A stretch of DNA of 49,540 bases from Crenarchaeota archaeon SCGC AAA471-B05 (GTDB taxonomy: Archaea; Thermoproteota; Thermoprotei; Gearchaeales; Gearchaeaceae). The stretch covers positions 41,062 through 90,601 of the forward strand of contig AQYM01000028.1 in the NCBI GenBank assembly GCA_000380705.1, in the 5' to 3' direction. The notes below the pieces were generated by a model. The model saw only the letters and a program-made list of their open reading frames with translations. It made no database searches and had not been told where the DNA came from. Shown here one piece after another: positions 7,315 through 15,728 of the stretch; position 1 is the stretch's first letter; each line of letters starts with the position of its first letter. The position numbers were made by a program, and so were the translations under genes.

Positions 7315-8011
7315 TTTCCCTAGTTCTTTTAATTAACGATAAAATGGTCTTTAGGTATTCAAGCATTTCTATAACATTAAATTTGGATTTTCCCTTTTTC
7401 CTATTAATGAAAATTATAGGGACTTCGGTAATTTTGTAATTTAATTTTTTAGCAATATATAAAACTTCAACTTGAAAGCTAAAACCACTGCTTTTCGCAT
7501 ATTTTATTATTTTTAATATTGAATCTCTTTTGTATACCCTAAAACCAGAAGTTATATCTGAGCATTTTAACATTAAAAACCATTTAGCAATTAAATTAGC
7601 AGTAATATGGATTAAAAATCTATAGAAATTCCAGCCTATTATTTTTGACCCTTTTAAATGTCGAGAACCAATTACAATTTGATTTGTGTTAAGTTTTGAT
7701 ATTAATTTAGGAATCTCATACGGATTATGGCTTAAATCAGCATCTATCGTAATTATATAATCAGCTTTAGAAGAAAGTATACCTTCCTTTAAGGCGCTAC
7801 CTAGTCCTTTTTTACTTCCCCTTTCAATTAGTTTCACATTGGGGTATTTTCGTGTAAATTTTTCAATTATATCAATTGTCCCATCAGTGCTTCCATCATC
7901 TACTATTAATATTTCATAAAAATTAAAGCGAGAAGTTAAAATCTTAAGAAGCAATTCAATGTTTTCCCTCTCGTTATAAGTCGGTATTAAAATAGAAATC
8001 TTATAATTCAC
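7307..8011 (-). CDS. GT2 glycosyltransferase, dolichol-phosphate mannosyltransferase-like
   Basis: A 234-residue family 2 glycosyltransferase of the DPM1 type, expected to move mannose or glucose from a nucleotide sugar to a polyprenyl phosphate at the cytoplasmic face of the membrane. The nucleotide-binding part reads SILIPTYNERENIELLL, then ILIVDDGSTDGTIDII, and the metal-binding motif is DADLSHNP. KKGLGSALKEG and GSRHLKGS are typical of DPM1. There is no C-terminal membrane domain, so it matches the short soluble DPM1 form. It lies 17 bases downstream of the flippase gene on the same strand, pointing to a shared role in surface glycan or N-glycan building. Sugar specificity is not known. 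Confidence 0.85.
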   Translation of the reverse strand: MNYKISILIPTYNERENIELLLKILTSRFNFYEILIVDDGSTDGTIDIIEKFTRKYPNVKLIERGSKKGLGSALKEGILSSKADYIITIDADLSHNPYEIPKLISKLNTNQIVIGSRHLKGSKIIGWNFYRFLIHITANLIAKWFLMLKCSDITSGFRVYKRDSILKIIKYAKSSGFSFQVEVLYIAKKLNYKITEVPIIFINRKKGKSKFNVIEMLEYLKTILSLIKRTREIK

Positions 8012-8028
8012 AATTTTTTATAAATAAA

Positions 8029-9576
8029 CTAATTTTTATTTTTGTTCTTTTTTAAAAAAAGAAAGTAAAAAAAGTTATTTAAACGTTTACTTATATTATC
8101 TGGTAAAATTAAAGAAAGTCTTTTTAAATCATCTAATAATACTAATCTATACTTTCTAAGAATGTAAAAGTAAACCATTATACTAAGAATAACAATTAAT
8201 GAGAGATAATAATATGGTATTTTTAATATATTGTTGGCTATTAAAATTGGAGAAAATATGAGCGACGATATTAAAGATATTTTAATATGATAAGCAATAC
8301 CATAATCAATTTTCTCTTTATAATACAGCCAAATAGCTAAAAAAATAAAGTTAAGAGCGAAAATTAAACTTCTTCCAATCGATGCACCTAATATACCATA
8401 CTGTGGAGATAAAATTTGAATAAAAATGACTCCTATAGATAAAGAAATCATTGATGAGTACATAACAATTTTAGTTTTGCCTAAAGCTAAAAAGAAAGCT
8501 AATATACTAATTATAGGGAAACTTATCGCAATAGTTAGAGTTACCATAAAAAAAGTAACCCAGCCTTCTATATATTTACTTCCAGCAAATAGATAGATTA
8601 TTGGTTCTGCCAACATAGATATTAAAATAAGAAGCGGAAGAAAAGTTAAACATGCAAACCTTGAGATTGAAATTAAATAAAAATAAAATTCCTCTTTTTT
8701 ATTTACATAAGCATAGGAAAAATAAGGAACGAGAACATTTGAAAGCAGCTGTGGAATGTTTATAAGAATCATGCTTGCAGTCATTGCAGTACCATATATT
8801 GAAAAATTTTCCAATTTAACGTTATATGCTACCTGATATCTATCAATGTAAAGGAAAGTATAGTTAAGAATCAAAGAAATATACAAAGGTAAAGAATAGT
8901 TTAAAATTTGTTTAATAATTTGAAGATTTAAAGTAAACCTTAATGAAACAATTCCTCTTGAAAAAAATATGAAAGATAAAATTCCTAAGGAATCACCTAT
9001 AATCCAAAATTTTAATACCTCAAAAATGCTTCCTCCGAGATGAATAATAAAGGCAGCAGAGAGAAATCTCGCTGCACTTGCTAAAGAAAGAGAGAAAACC
9101 GCATTAAAAATTTTTAGATTGCCAATAAAAATCCCATAAAATAAGAATAAAAGTAAATTTAAAGAACCATCCAAAGCTACTAAAAACGAATAATATTGTA
9201 AAAAGGGTATCGGTAATAAAGGATAGACGATAATATAAACAAAGAAATACCCTATGGGTAAAGCAATAAGAAATAAGATTAATCCAAGCGTCAATATTAA
9301 ATTAGATATTTCCGAAGAAAATTTAGTATTACCTAATTTTAATTTTTCAGCACAAAATTTTGGAGCAGCTTGATGTAATGCTAAACCGAATAAAACAGGA
9401 AAAAAATTAATAATAACACTAGCAAAAAGCAAAGCGCCTACTTCAAACATTGATAAAATCCTAGTTGCAATTACAATATAGACTATACCAGTAAGATTTA
9501 ATACTATTATATAAATTAATATTAAAGAAGAACCTCTTAACATTTCTTGAAAATATTTCGTATCGTAAGATTCCAT
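8029..9576 (-). CDS. Polysaccharide/lipid-linked oligosaccharide flippase (Wzx-like, MOP superfamily)
   Basis: A 515-residue integral membrane protein with about 12-14 hydrophobic segments spread over its length. The N-terminal stretch (MLRGSSLILIYIIVLNLTGIVYIVIATRIL) and the following FGLALHQAAPKFCAE segment match the O-antigen/teichoic-acid exporter family. The role would be to flip lipid-linked sugars across the membrane for S-layer or archaellin glycosylation; this is inference from family and from the adjacent DPM1-like gene. A lysine- and asparagine-rich tail closes the protein. Start ATG at 9576 follows a spacer with no other gene. Confidence 0.75.
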   Translation of the reverse strand: MESYDTKYFQEMLRGSSLILIYIIVLNLTGIVYIVIATRILSMFEVGALLFASVIINFFPVLFGLALHQAAPKFCAEKLKLGNTKFSSEISNLILTLGLILFLIALPIGYFFVYIIVYPLLPIPFLQYYSFLVALDGSLNLLLFLFYGIFIGNLKIFNAVFSLSLASAARFLSAAFIIHLGGSIFEVLKFWIIGDSLGILSFIFFSRGIVSLRFTLNLQIIKQILNYSLPLYISLILNYTFLYIDRYQVAYNVKLENFSIYGTAMTASMILINIPQLLSNVLVPYFSYAYVNKKEEFYFYLISISRFACLTFLPLLILISMLAEPIIYLFAGSKYIEGWVTFFMVTLTIAISFPIISILAFFLALGKTKIVMYSSMISLSIGVIFIQILSPQYGILGASIGRSLIFALNFIFLAIWLYYKEKIDYGIAYHIKISLISSLIFSPILIANNILKIPYYYLSLIVILSIMVYFYILRKYRLVLLDDLKRLSLILPDNISKRLNNFFYFLFLKKNKNKN

Positions 9577-9790
9577 TTATTCTCTATATATAATACATTC
9601 TTAAAAACTTTGCTTAAATATTCGATTTAGCTAGGAATTATAAAACCAAGTCTTTCAAGTAGGAGGTAAATCGTGAAAACTTAAGAGATGTTTTCCAGCC
9701 AATAAGGACTATATGATAGCCCATCTGTTAATAAGCCTTTAAAAATGAGGGTGAAATAAAAGAAAGGCTCGCAAATACTTTTTAAACAAA
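9577..9790. other. 214-base spacer with TATA-like box and hairpins; no gene recognised
   Basis: No ORF of note. On the plus strand CTTAAATATT (about 9612-9621) looks like a TATA box. Downstream are GAAAAC/GTTTTC and AGATG/CATCT complementary pairs, a hairpin formed by GCCTTT and AAAGGC separated by 22 bases (near 9735-9770), and then a CTTTTT run. These could mark a small RNA, but a decayed gene is equally possible. Its GC content is a little higher than in other spacers. Confidence 0.3.
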
Positions 9791-10462
9791 TTATAAAGAA
9801 GATTTTTGAAGAAACTTGCCTACTTGAACAATTCCAGTAGTAATTCGATTTAATAAGTTGGATTTATTTAATAAAATTCCTTTACAACATCCTTTCTTTA
9901 AAGATTTTATTAGATCTTCTTTAGTGAAATCTCTTAAATAAACAAAAGTAACACCATTGCCTATTTCTCTTAAAAGATGAGCATCGCTTCCTGCAGTAAA
10001 TGGTTTATTGAATTTAATAGCGAGTCGGTGCGCCTTGAAATTTAAAAAATAGGGAGCACGAGCATTAAAAGCCTCGATTAAATCTACCTTTCTGATTATT
10101 TCATAAAAGACTTCATCTTTAATATTATGTCTTAAATAAGGATGAGGTAAGATTGTTACATAATCGCATGATTTAGCCAAATCTAAAACCTCAAGCATAT
10201 TTTTGATTTTCAATCTTTCTCTTAATCCCAAAATAATCAAATCTCCATAATTAGTATAAAGTTCGATACCTTCTACTTTAATAATATGCGGGAAATCTTT
10301 GTCATATTTTTTTAGCAAAATAGAGCCAGCTAGCGTGTTATGATCGGTTATTGAGATAGCCTTTATGCCTTTATTCATTGCTACTTGTAGTATTTTTCTA
10401 GGATCATTTAATGAATCATGAGAATAATATGAATGTATATGATAATCCAACGAAACCCACAT
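9791..10462 (-). CDS. PHP-domain metal-dependent phosphoesterase
   Basis: A 223-residue PHP protein, a trinuclear-metal phosphoesterase fold. Visible ligands are H8 and H10 in DYHIHSYYSHD (motif I), D40 and H41 in SITDHNTL (motif II), LPHPYLRHN (motif III) and AGSDAHLL (motif IV). The size fits stand-alone PHP proteins acting on small phosphoesters or nucleotides; the substrate is not predictable. It lies on the minus strand, downstream of nothing on that strand within 460 bases, so it probably has its own promoter. Confidence 0.85.
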   Translation of the reverse strand: MWVSLDYHIHSYYSHDSLNDPRKILQVAMNKGIKAISITDHNTLAGSILLKKYDKDFPHIIKVEGIELYTNYGDLIILGLRERLKIKNMLEVLDLAKSCDYVTILPHPYLRHNIKDEVFYEIIRKVDLIEAFNARAPYFLNFKAHRLAIKFNKPFTAGSDAHLLREIGNGVTFVYLRDFTKEDLIKSLKKGCCKGILLNKSNLLNRITTGIVQVGKFLQKSSL

Positions 10463-10604
10463 GGATTTCTTCCTTATTTTACATTATAGATACTTTTTAA
10501 TAATTTTTTCTTTGAATGCGAGCAATAAAGAAATAATACATGATAAGGAATAAGATACGTTATATTAGTTAAAAAATTCTTATAGAATAAGAGTTTTACA
10601 TATT

Positions 10605-10890
10605 AAAGCTAAGAAAATTCTTGCAGATAAAATTTCAAGAAAATTAGTTTAGAAGTTATTAAAATAACAAAGGAAATGAATTATAATGTATTAGTAGTAG
10701 AAAAATTGGATGCAATAATAAAATGAAAGAAATAGGTTATAGTTATTTAAAATGTTCTTGTGGTTATGAAAATGATATTGCAATAATAAATTTAAATGGA
10801 GATTCTCTGAACCTCTCGACTGTCCTTTATATGAGATATGTAACTACGAATCGATGAGAAGAATCTCACCTTTCAATGCGGTGAGAAGTC
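10605..10890 (+). mobile_element. Decayed 3' end of an IS200/IS605-type tnpB, with right-end-like hairpin
   Basis: Three broken reading frames in the same orientation give TnpB-like pieces: AKKILADKISRKLV from about 10608; VIKITKEMNYNVLVVEKLD from about 10655, whose VVEKL resembles the RuvC-II Glu region; and from 10723 to 10857 a frame with YLKCSCGYENDIAIINLNG, like the second half of the TnpB zinc finger and RuvC-III Asp region, followed by SLNLSTVLYMRYVTTNR. The part in between, including the first CxxC, is missing. Just after the stop, TCTCACC (10864-10870) and GGTGAGA (10880-10886) form a 7-bp hairpin, as expected at the right end of such elements. The rest of the 10463-10929 spacer holds nothing I recognise except the probable sucC promoter. 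Confidence 0.7.
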
Positions 10891-10929
10891 AGTTAAATAA
10901 AACTAATTATTGTTATATTATATTATTAT

Positions 10930-12036
10930 ATGAAATTATACGAATACGAGGCAAGACAAATCTTTGAGGAATTCAAAATTCCCGTGCCTAAATGGGGCTT
11001 AGCTTCAAATGTTAATGAAGCTTTAAAAATAGCTGAAGAAATTTCCTTTCCTGTTGTAGTTAAAGCACAAGTATTGGTTGGAGGTAGAGGTAAAGCAGGT
11101 GGAATTAAGTTTGCAAATAATAGAGAAGAACTGATAAAAGTAACAAATAATATACTTAACTTAACTATAAAGGGTGAAAAAGTAAGTAAAGTAATAATCT
11201 CTAAGTATATCGAGATTAAACAAGAACTATATTTATCAGTAATTATGGATAGATCTGCAAGAAAGCCTTTAATTCTTGCTTCAAAAGAAGGGGGGATGGA
11301 TATTGAACAAATAGCAAAGGAAGATCCTAGGAAAGTTCTGAGAATATATGTAAATCCTTTAATTGGCTTACAGGATTTTATCATAAGAAAAATAGAAAAA
11401 TTTTTAGAAATAAAGAATCTTAAAGATATAGTTAATTCGTTATATGAAATATTTGTGAAATATGATTGTGAATTAGCTGAAATTAATCCGCTAGGAATAA
11501 CATATAATGGCGAATTATATGCGGTAGATGCTAAAATTATTATCGATGACTCAGCCTTATATAGACAAAAAAGATTTGGAGAAAGGATTGAAAGAGAATT
11601 AAATGAATATGAAATGATAGCAAGAGAATCGGGTTTCAGCTACGTTGAACATGACGGTGATATTGGAATAATAAGTAATGGTGCAGGATTAACAATGTCT
11701 ACGATGGATTTAGTTCAATATTACGGAGGAAGACCTGCAAATTTCCTAGATATAGGCGGAGGAGCTAGTTCAGAAGTAGTTTATAAAGCTTTGCGTATAC
11801 AATTAAAACATCCTAGAACTAAAAGTATATTTATAAATATTTTAGGCGGAATAACTAGATGCGATGAAGTAGCGCAAGGAATTATAAAAGCATTAAATGA
11901 AGTAAAGACAAGTAAAAAAATAGTTGTAAGAATGAAAGGCACAAACGAAGAAGAAGGTAAAAAAATGCTAAATGAAATAGGAATATATACTTATGATGAG
12001 ATGGATGAAGCTGCTCAAGAAGCTGTTAAAATCTAA
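10930..12036 (+). CDS. sucC: Succinyl-CoA synthetase (ADP-forming), beta subunit
   Basis: Beta subunit of the ATP-grasp succinate-CoA ligase of the citric acid cycle, 368 residues. The N-terminus MKLYEYEARQIFEEFKIPVP is typical, followed by the ATP-grasp segment VVVKAQVLVGGRGKAGGIKF. CELAEINPLG and the C-terminal ligase-CoA domain FLDIGGGAS, FINILGGITRCDEVAQGI are all present. It is slightly shorter than bacterial SucC. The 2-base gap to sucD shows an operon. The likely TATA box GTTAAATAAAACT (about 10891-10903) lies at the edge of the decayed tnpB. Confidence 0.94.
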   Translation: MKLYEYEARQIFEEFKIPVPKWGLASNVNEALKIAEEISFPVVVKAQVLVGGRGKAGGIKFANNREELIKVTNNILNLTIKGEKVSKVIISKYIEIKQELYLSVIMDRSARKPLILASKEGGMDIEQIAKEDPRKVLRIYVNPLIGLQDFIIRKIEKFLEIKNLKDIVNSLYEIFVKYDCELAEINPLGITYNGELYAVDAKIIIDDSALYRQKRFGERIERELNEYEMIARESGFSYVEHDGDIGIISNGAGLTMSTMDLVQYYGGRPANFLDIGGGASSEVVYKALRIQLKHPRTKSIFINILGGITRCDEVAQGIIKALNEVKTSKKIVVRMKGTNEEEGKKMLNEIGIYTYDEMDEAAQEAVKI

Positions 12037-12038
12037 AC

Positions 12039-12917
12039 ATGGCTATTTTAGTAGATCAAAATACTAAGGTTTTGGTTCAAGGAATAACAGGAAGACAAGG
12101 TTCTTTCCATACTAAATTAATGTTAGATTACGGTACAAAAATTCTTGCAGGAGTAACTCCTGGTAAAGCAGGCCAAACGGTTCATGGAATACCAGTGTTT
12201 GATAGCGTATTTGATGCATTGGAGAAGTTTCCAGAAATTAATACTTCAATAGTATTTGTTCCAGCGAATTTTGCAACAGATGCAATATTCGAAGCTATAG
12301 AGGCTAATATAAAACTTATAGTAGTTATTACAGAAAGAATACCTATGCATGATGCGGTAAAATTTGTAAATTATGCTAAAATTAAAGGTATAACAATAAT
12401 TGGTCCTAATTGCCCAGGAATAATATCTCCCCCGTATTCCAAAGTAGGAATAATGCCAGCCCATATATTCAAAGAAGGAAGAATAGGAATAATATCTAGA
12501 AGTGGAACATTAACCTATGAAGTAGCTTATAAAATGTCAAAGTTTAATTTCGGGATAAGTACAGCTGTAGGAATAGGAGGAGATGCAATAATAGGTACCG
12601 ATTTTATAGAAATATACAATATGTTTCTTGAAGATAAATATACTGACGCTGTAGTTTTAATAGGAGAAATAGGAGGAGACCTAGAGGAAAGATTTGCAAA
12701 TTATTATTCAAAACTTAACAACAAAAAACCAGTAGTAGCGTTTATCGCAGGAAAATCAGCTCCTGAAGGAAAAAGGATGGGTCATGCTGGAGCTATCGTT
12801 TCAATGGGAATGGGAAGTGCTAAGGAGAAAATTGAAGCATTTGTTAAAGCTGGAATTAAAGTAGCAGATAAACCTGATGAAATACCAAAACTATTAAATG
12901 AAGTATTAAAGCGATAA
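12039..12917 (+). CDS. sucD: Succinyl-CoA synthetase (ADP-forming), alpha subunit
   Basis: The 292-residue alpha subunit carries the CoA-binding Rossmann domain (VLVQGITGRQGSFHTKLMLDYG) and the phosphorylated histidine H249 in RMGHAGAIVSMGMG. GPNCPGIISP and ISRSGTLTYE match the family closely. It pairs with the preceding sucC and lies 2 bases after its stop. A run of eight T follows the gene and probably ends the transcript. Confidence 0.95.
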   Translation: MAILVDQNTKVLVQGITGRQGSFHTKLMLDYGTKILAGVTPGKAGQTVHGIPVFDSVFDALEKFPEINTSIVFVPANFATDAIFEAIEANIKLIVVITERIPMHDAVKFVNYAKIKGITIIGPNCPGIISPPYSKVGIMPAHIFKEGRIGIISRSGTLTYEVAYKMSKFNFGISTAVGIGGDAIIGTDFIEIYNMFLEDKYTDAVVLIGEIGGDLEERFANYYSKLNNKKPVVAFIAGKSAPEGKRMGHAGAIVSMGMGSAKEKIEAFVKAGIKVADKPDEIPKLLNEVLKR

Positions 12918-12930
12918 AGATTTAACATTA

Positions 12931-12938
12931 TTTTTTTT
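12931..12938 (+). terminator. Poly-T terminator after sucCD
   Basis: Eight consecutive T shortly after the sucD stop, in an AT-rich stretch without a strong stem. Archaeal RNA polymerase commonly ends at such U runs. It also sits just before the promoter region of the next gene, so part of it may serve that promoter. Confidence 0.45.
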
Positions 12939-12955
12939 ATTTATTTAATAGTTTA

Positions 12956-14923
12956 ATGCAAGAAAAATTAAAGGTTTTAGGCATCGATATAGAAAAGGGG
13001 TATTCAACTTCTAAAATTGAAACCCCTTTATATTCCTTAGCATTATTAAATGATAAAGGAGAAGTTTTGGATGTTAAACAGAATTTTACAATTTTTGATT
13101 TAATTCTTTACGTTAAAAAGACTAAACCGAAAATATTAGCTACAGATAATATATTTGAACTGGTAAAGAATGAAACAGACTTAAAAAGGCTTGCCTATCA
13201 TTTACCACTTAAAACAGAAATAATTCAAATCACAGGTAATCCTTCAGAACCAAGAGAGGAATTAATAGAAATAGCAAAAAAAGAAAACTTATATACGGGC
13301 GGTAAACTTTCCCCAAAAGAAACAGCAATGATTCTTGCAAAATTAGCTTTGAAAGGTTACGGCTATAAATTAAAACTGCATGAAGATGAAACTATAATTC
13401 TTGTAAGTAAGAGAATCGAACCTTCAGGTGGGGGTATGAGCGAGAATCGGTATAGAAGAAATATTTATGCTAATATACTTCAAGCTATAAATTCAATTAA
13501 GACGATTTTAAACAGCAATCTAATACCTTATGATTTCTTTTATAATAAGAAAACTAATGAAGGAGGAATATTTGTTGTTCAAGATAATATAGAAAGAGTA
13601 AGAAAAATTATAAAACCATATAAAGGATATGGAATTCAAATAAGAATTTTTCCTTTAATAAGAAGAAAAATTCTCACAAAAGAAAACTTAAATCCTTCAA
13701 ACCAACCTATAATTGTAGGTTACGATCCAGGCTTAACGGTAGGATTAGCTTTTTTGGATTTGGAAGGCAAGATTAAGGATTTGATTGCGATTAAATATAC
13801 AGGGCTAGAAGATTTAAGATCATTAATAATTAAAATAGGCAAGCCTGTCATAGTAAGTACAGATAAAGCGGAAGTACCTTCAATGGTAAGTAAATTAGCT
13901 TCAAGTTTTGGAGCGATAATTTTCAATCCTGATAGAGATCTTGAAGTTAAAGAAAAGAAAAGAATAGCTCAGGAATTTGTGGCAAAAAACAATATTGAAA
14001 ATATAAGGCTAGATACGCATAAAAGAGATGCTTTAGCTGCAGCAATCATAGCTTATAAAAGATACTCGCCTATATATGAAAGCATTAAAGAAGAGATAAG
14101 GAAATTGAAGTTAGACATCGAACCATGTTATATATTCGAGAAGGTGGTTAAATACAACAAGAATATTAAAGAAGCTATCGAAGAGGAGATGCAAAACAAA
14201 TTGAAAGCGATTGAGAAAAATAAACAAGTTCTTATGAAAACTTCTGAAGAAAAAACTCAAGATATCGAGTTGCAAAACAAGATAAAAATACTCGAAAATG
14301 ATGTAGAGTTTCTTTTGAGACAACTTAGGAATAAGGAGGAGGAAATAAAAAGATATGAAAAAGAAATCGAAAAACTTAAAGAAGAAAATTATTTAAAAAT
14401 TAAGCAAAATAGAGAAATTTTAATATTAAAAGAACAAATCAAAATTTTAAATAATGAGATAAAAAAATTAGAATTAGAAAGAGATTACTATAAAAAATCC
14501 TTAGAAGAAATTTTGGCTAAAATAAAGGATGTAATAAATAACAAAATGATCATTTTAGAATTAAATGAAGGATTAGAAGAAGCAAGTAAAAAAGAAGGAA
14601 CTATTAAAAACGTAATTTTGATTAAGAAATGCGTAAAATCTGAAGAGAAAATAATTCATTCATTAATTAAAAACAAAGTTAAATGCATTTTATACTTAGA
14701 AGAATTTAACAATAAAATAAAACAAAGCCTAGAAATGCAGGACATAATAGTAATACCAATAAGCGAAATTGAACACTACAGGGCAGGAAATATTTATTTT
14801 GTTAATAAAAATTCTTTGGATTTAAAAATAAAAGAAAGAGAAATTGAACTGAATAAAATACAAGATAAAATAAAGAAAGATTTGTATAACATTTTAGAAG
14901 AATATCGTAAACTTAAAATATAA
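12956..14923 (+). CDS. DUF460 protein (RNase H-like fold, coiled coil)
   Basis: A 655-residue archaeal DUF460 protein (COG2433), predicted to hold an RNase H/RuvC-like nuclease fold. The N-terminal part begins LKVLGIDIEKGYS; a second RNase H-like segment starts near residue 253 with VGYDPGLTVGLAFLDLEGKI, where the Asp is the expected first catalytic residue, and continues with RDALAAAIIAYKRY. Residues about 390-530 form a long Glu/Lys-rich coiled coil, followed by a small alpha/beta C-terminal domain (VILIKKCVKSEEKIIH). The family is conserved in archaea but its biological task is not established. It is followed 18 bases later by a small gene of unknown function and stands near lsm and radA. 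Confidence 0.85.
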   Translation: MQEKLKVLGIDIEKGYSTSKIETPLYSLALLNDKGEVLDVKQNFTIFDLILYVKKTKPKILATDNIFELVKNETDLKRLAYHLPLKTEIIQITGNPSEPREELIEIAKKENLYTGGKLSPKETAMILAKLALKGYGYKLKLHEDETIILVSKRIEPSGGGMSENRYRRNIYANILQAINSIKTILNSNLIPYDFFYNKKTNEGGIFVVQDNIERVRKIIKPYKGYGIQIRIFPLIRRKILTKENLNPSNQPIIVGYDPGLTVGLAFLDLEGKIKDLIAIKYTGLEDLRSLIIKIGKPVIVSTDKAEVPSMVSKLASSFGAIIFNPDRDLEVKEKKRIAQEFVAKNNIENIRLDTHKRDALAAAIIAYKRYSPIYESIKEEIRKLKLDIEPCYIFEKVVKYNKNIKEAIEEEMQNKLKAIEKNKQVLMKTSEEKTQDIELQNKIKILENDVEFLLRQLRNKEEEIKRYEKEIEKLKEENYLKIKQNREILILKEQIKILNNEIKKLELERDYYKKSLEEILAKIKDVINNKMIILELNEGLEEASKKEGTIKNVILIKKCVKSEEKIIHSLIKNKVKCILYLEEFNNKIKQSLEMQDIIVIPISEIEHYRAGNIYFVNKNSLDLKIKEREIELNKIQDKIKKDLYNILEEYRKLKI

Positions 14924-14941
14924 ATATAAGGTTTTTAGAGT

Positions 14942-15343
14942 ATGAGATACGTTATAATTGAAGATTGGAATCAGTTCAAAAATTTAATAAATAATAGTAA
15001 AAGTAAAGTGATACATTACAAAATCGATAATGAAAATAGAAAATTGTTTTTACAAATTTTTATTAATGGGATAGTGTACATTTACAGATCAAAACCAGAT
15101 TCTATTCCTTATCAATGTGGAATATTTGATGAAGTAGATGAAGAGGTAAAAAAACTTACAAAACCTGTAGCAATATCAAATGAAATAATAGGAAAAAAGA
15201 TTACATATTTGGTAGGGGCCCAAAAAATAAGAGGATTTAATATGTGGTGTATCTACAGTGATTTTGGTAAAACAATTAAAGAAGCATTAAATAACGAACT
15301 GGCGGACTTTATTTTAATTGAAGGAAGCATTAAAGAAGTTTAA
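14942..15343 (+). CDS. Conserved-looking hypothetical protein downstream of DUF460
   Basis: I do not recognise this 133-residue protein. It has no signal peptide or membrane segment and reads as a mixed alpha/beta cytosolic protein. Notable pieces are HYKIDNENRKLFLQIFINGIVYIYRSKP, a beta-rich half, and KITYLVGAQKIRGFNMWCIYSDFG with two cysteines in total (SIPYQCG, MWCIY). Codon use and base content match its neighbours. It begins 18 bases after the DUF460 gene, so the two are probably co-transcribed. It is convergent with the lsm gene. Confidence 0.7.
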   Translation: MRYVIIEDWNQFKNLINNSKSKVIHYKIDNENRKLFLQIFINGIVYIYRSKPDSIPYQCGIFDEVDEEVKKLTKPVAISNEIIGKKITYLVGAQKIRGFNMWCIYSDFGKTIKEALNNELADFILIEGSIKEV

Positions 15344-15360
15344 TCATTATAATTTATTTT

Positions 15361-15636
15361 TTATTTTACTGTTATTGATGAAGAAGAAGGGACTAAGATA
15401 TAAAGTATGTTATTCCCTCTTATAAATACTTTACCATATTTAACTTTGACTTCTCCATTATCATTAATTTCTTCAGCATCGACTAAAATTAAATTCATAT
15501 TGGGGTCTGCGAGATATAAATTACCTCGTAAAATTGTATGGTCTTTCAACCATACAGTAACGTTATCTTTGACACATCTAAACATTAATTTTAATGGAGT
15601 AATGTGCTCTTCATTTGGGTTTGTTTTTGTAGGCAT
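15361..15636 (-). CDS. Sm-like (LSm) archaeal RNA-binding protein
   Basis: A 91-residue archaeal Sm protein forming a ring that binds U-rich RNA. The Sm1 part is FRCVKDNVTVWLKDHTILRGNLYLADPNMNLIL and Sm2 is YGKVFIRGNNILYI, where the RGNN element matches the RGxN/RGDS-type RNA-binding turn. The ring-closing beta strand ends in ILVPSSSS. ATG at 15636 is clear. It is divergent from radA across 92 bases holding TATA-like boxes for both. Confidence 0.93.
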   Translation of the reverse strand: MPTKTNPNEEHITPLKLMFRCVKDNVTVWLKDHTILRGNLYLADPNMNLILVDAEEINDNGEVKVKYGKVFIRGNNILYILVPSSSSITVK

Positions 15637-15728
15637 TTTACACTAATATTATACTTGGAAGATATAAAAACTTAATCAATTCGTAGTATTTTGGGATTTT
15701 TATATTTTATTTAATAATTTTTAAGTAG

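Noticed and set aside
10926..11384. 152-codon minus-strand ORF opposite sucC.
   Set aside because: Antisense shadow of a clear sucC gene.
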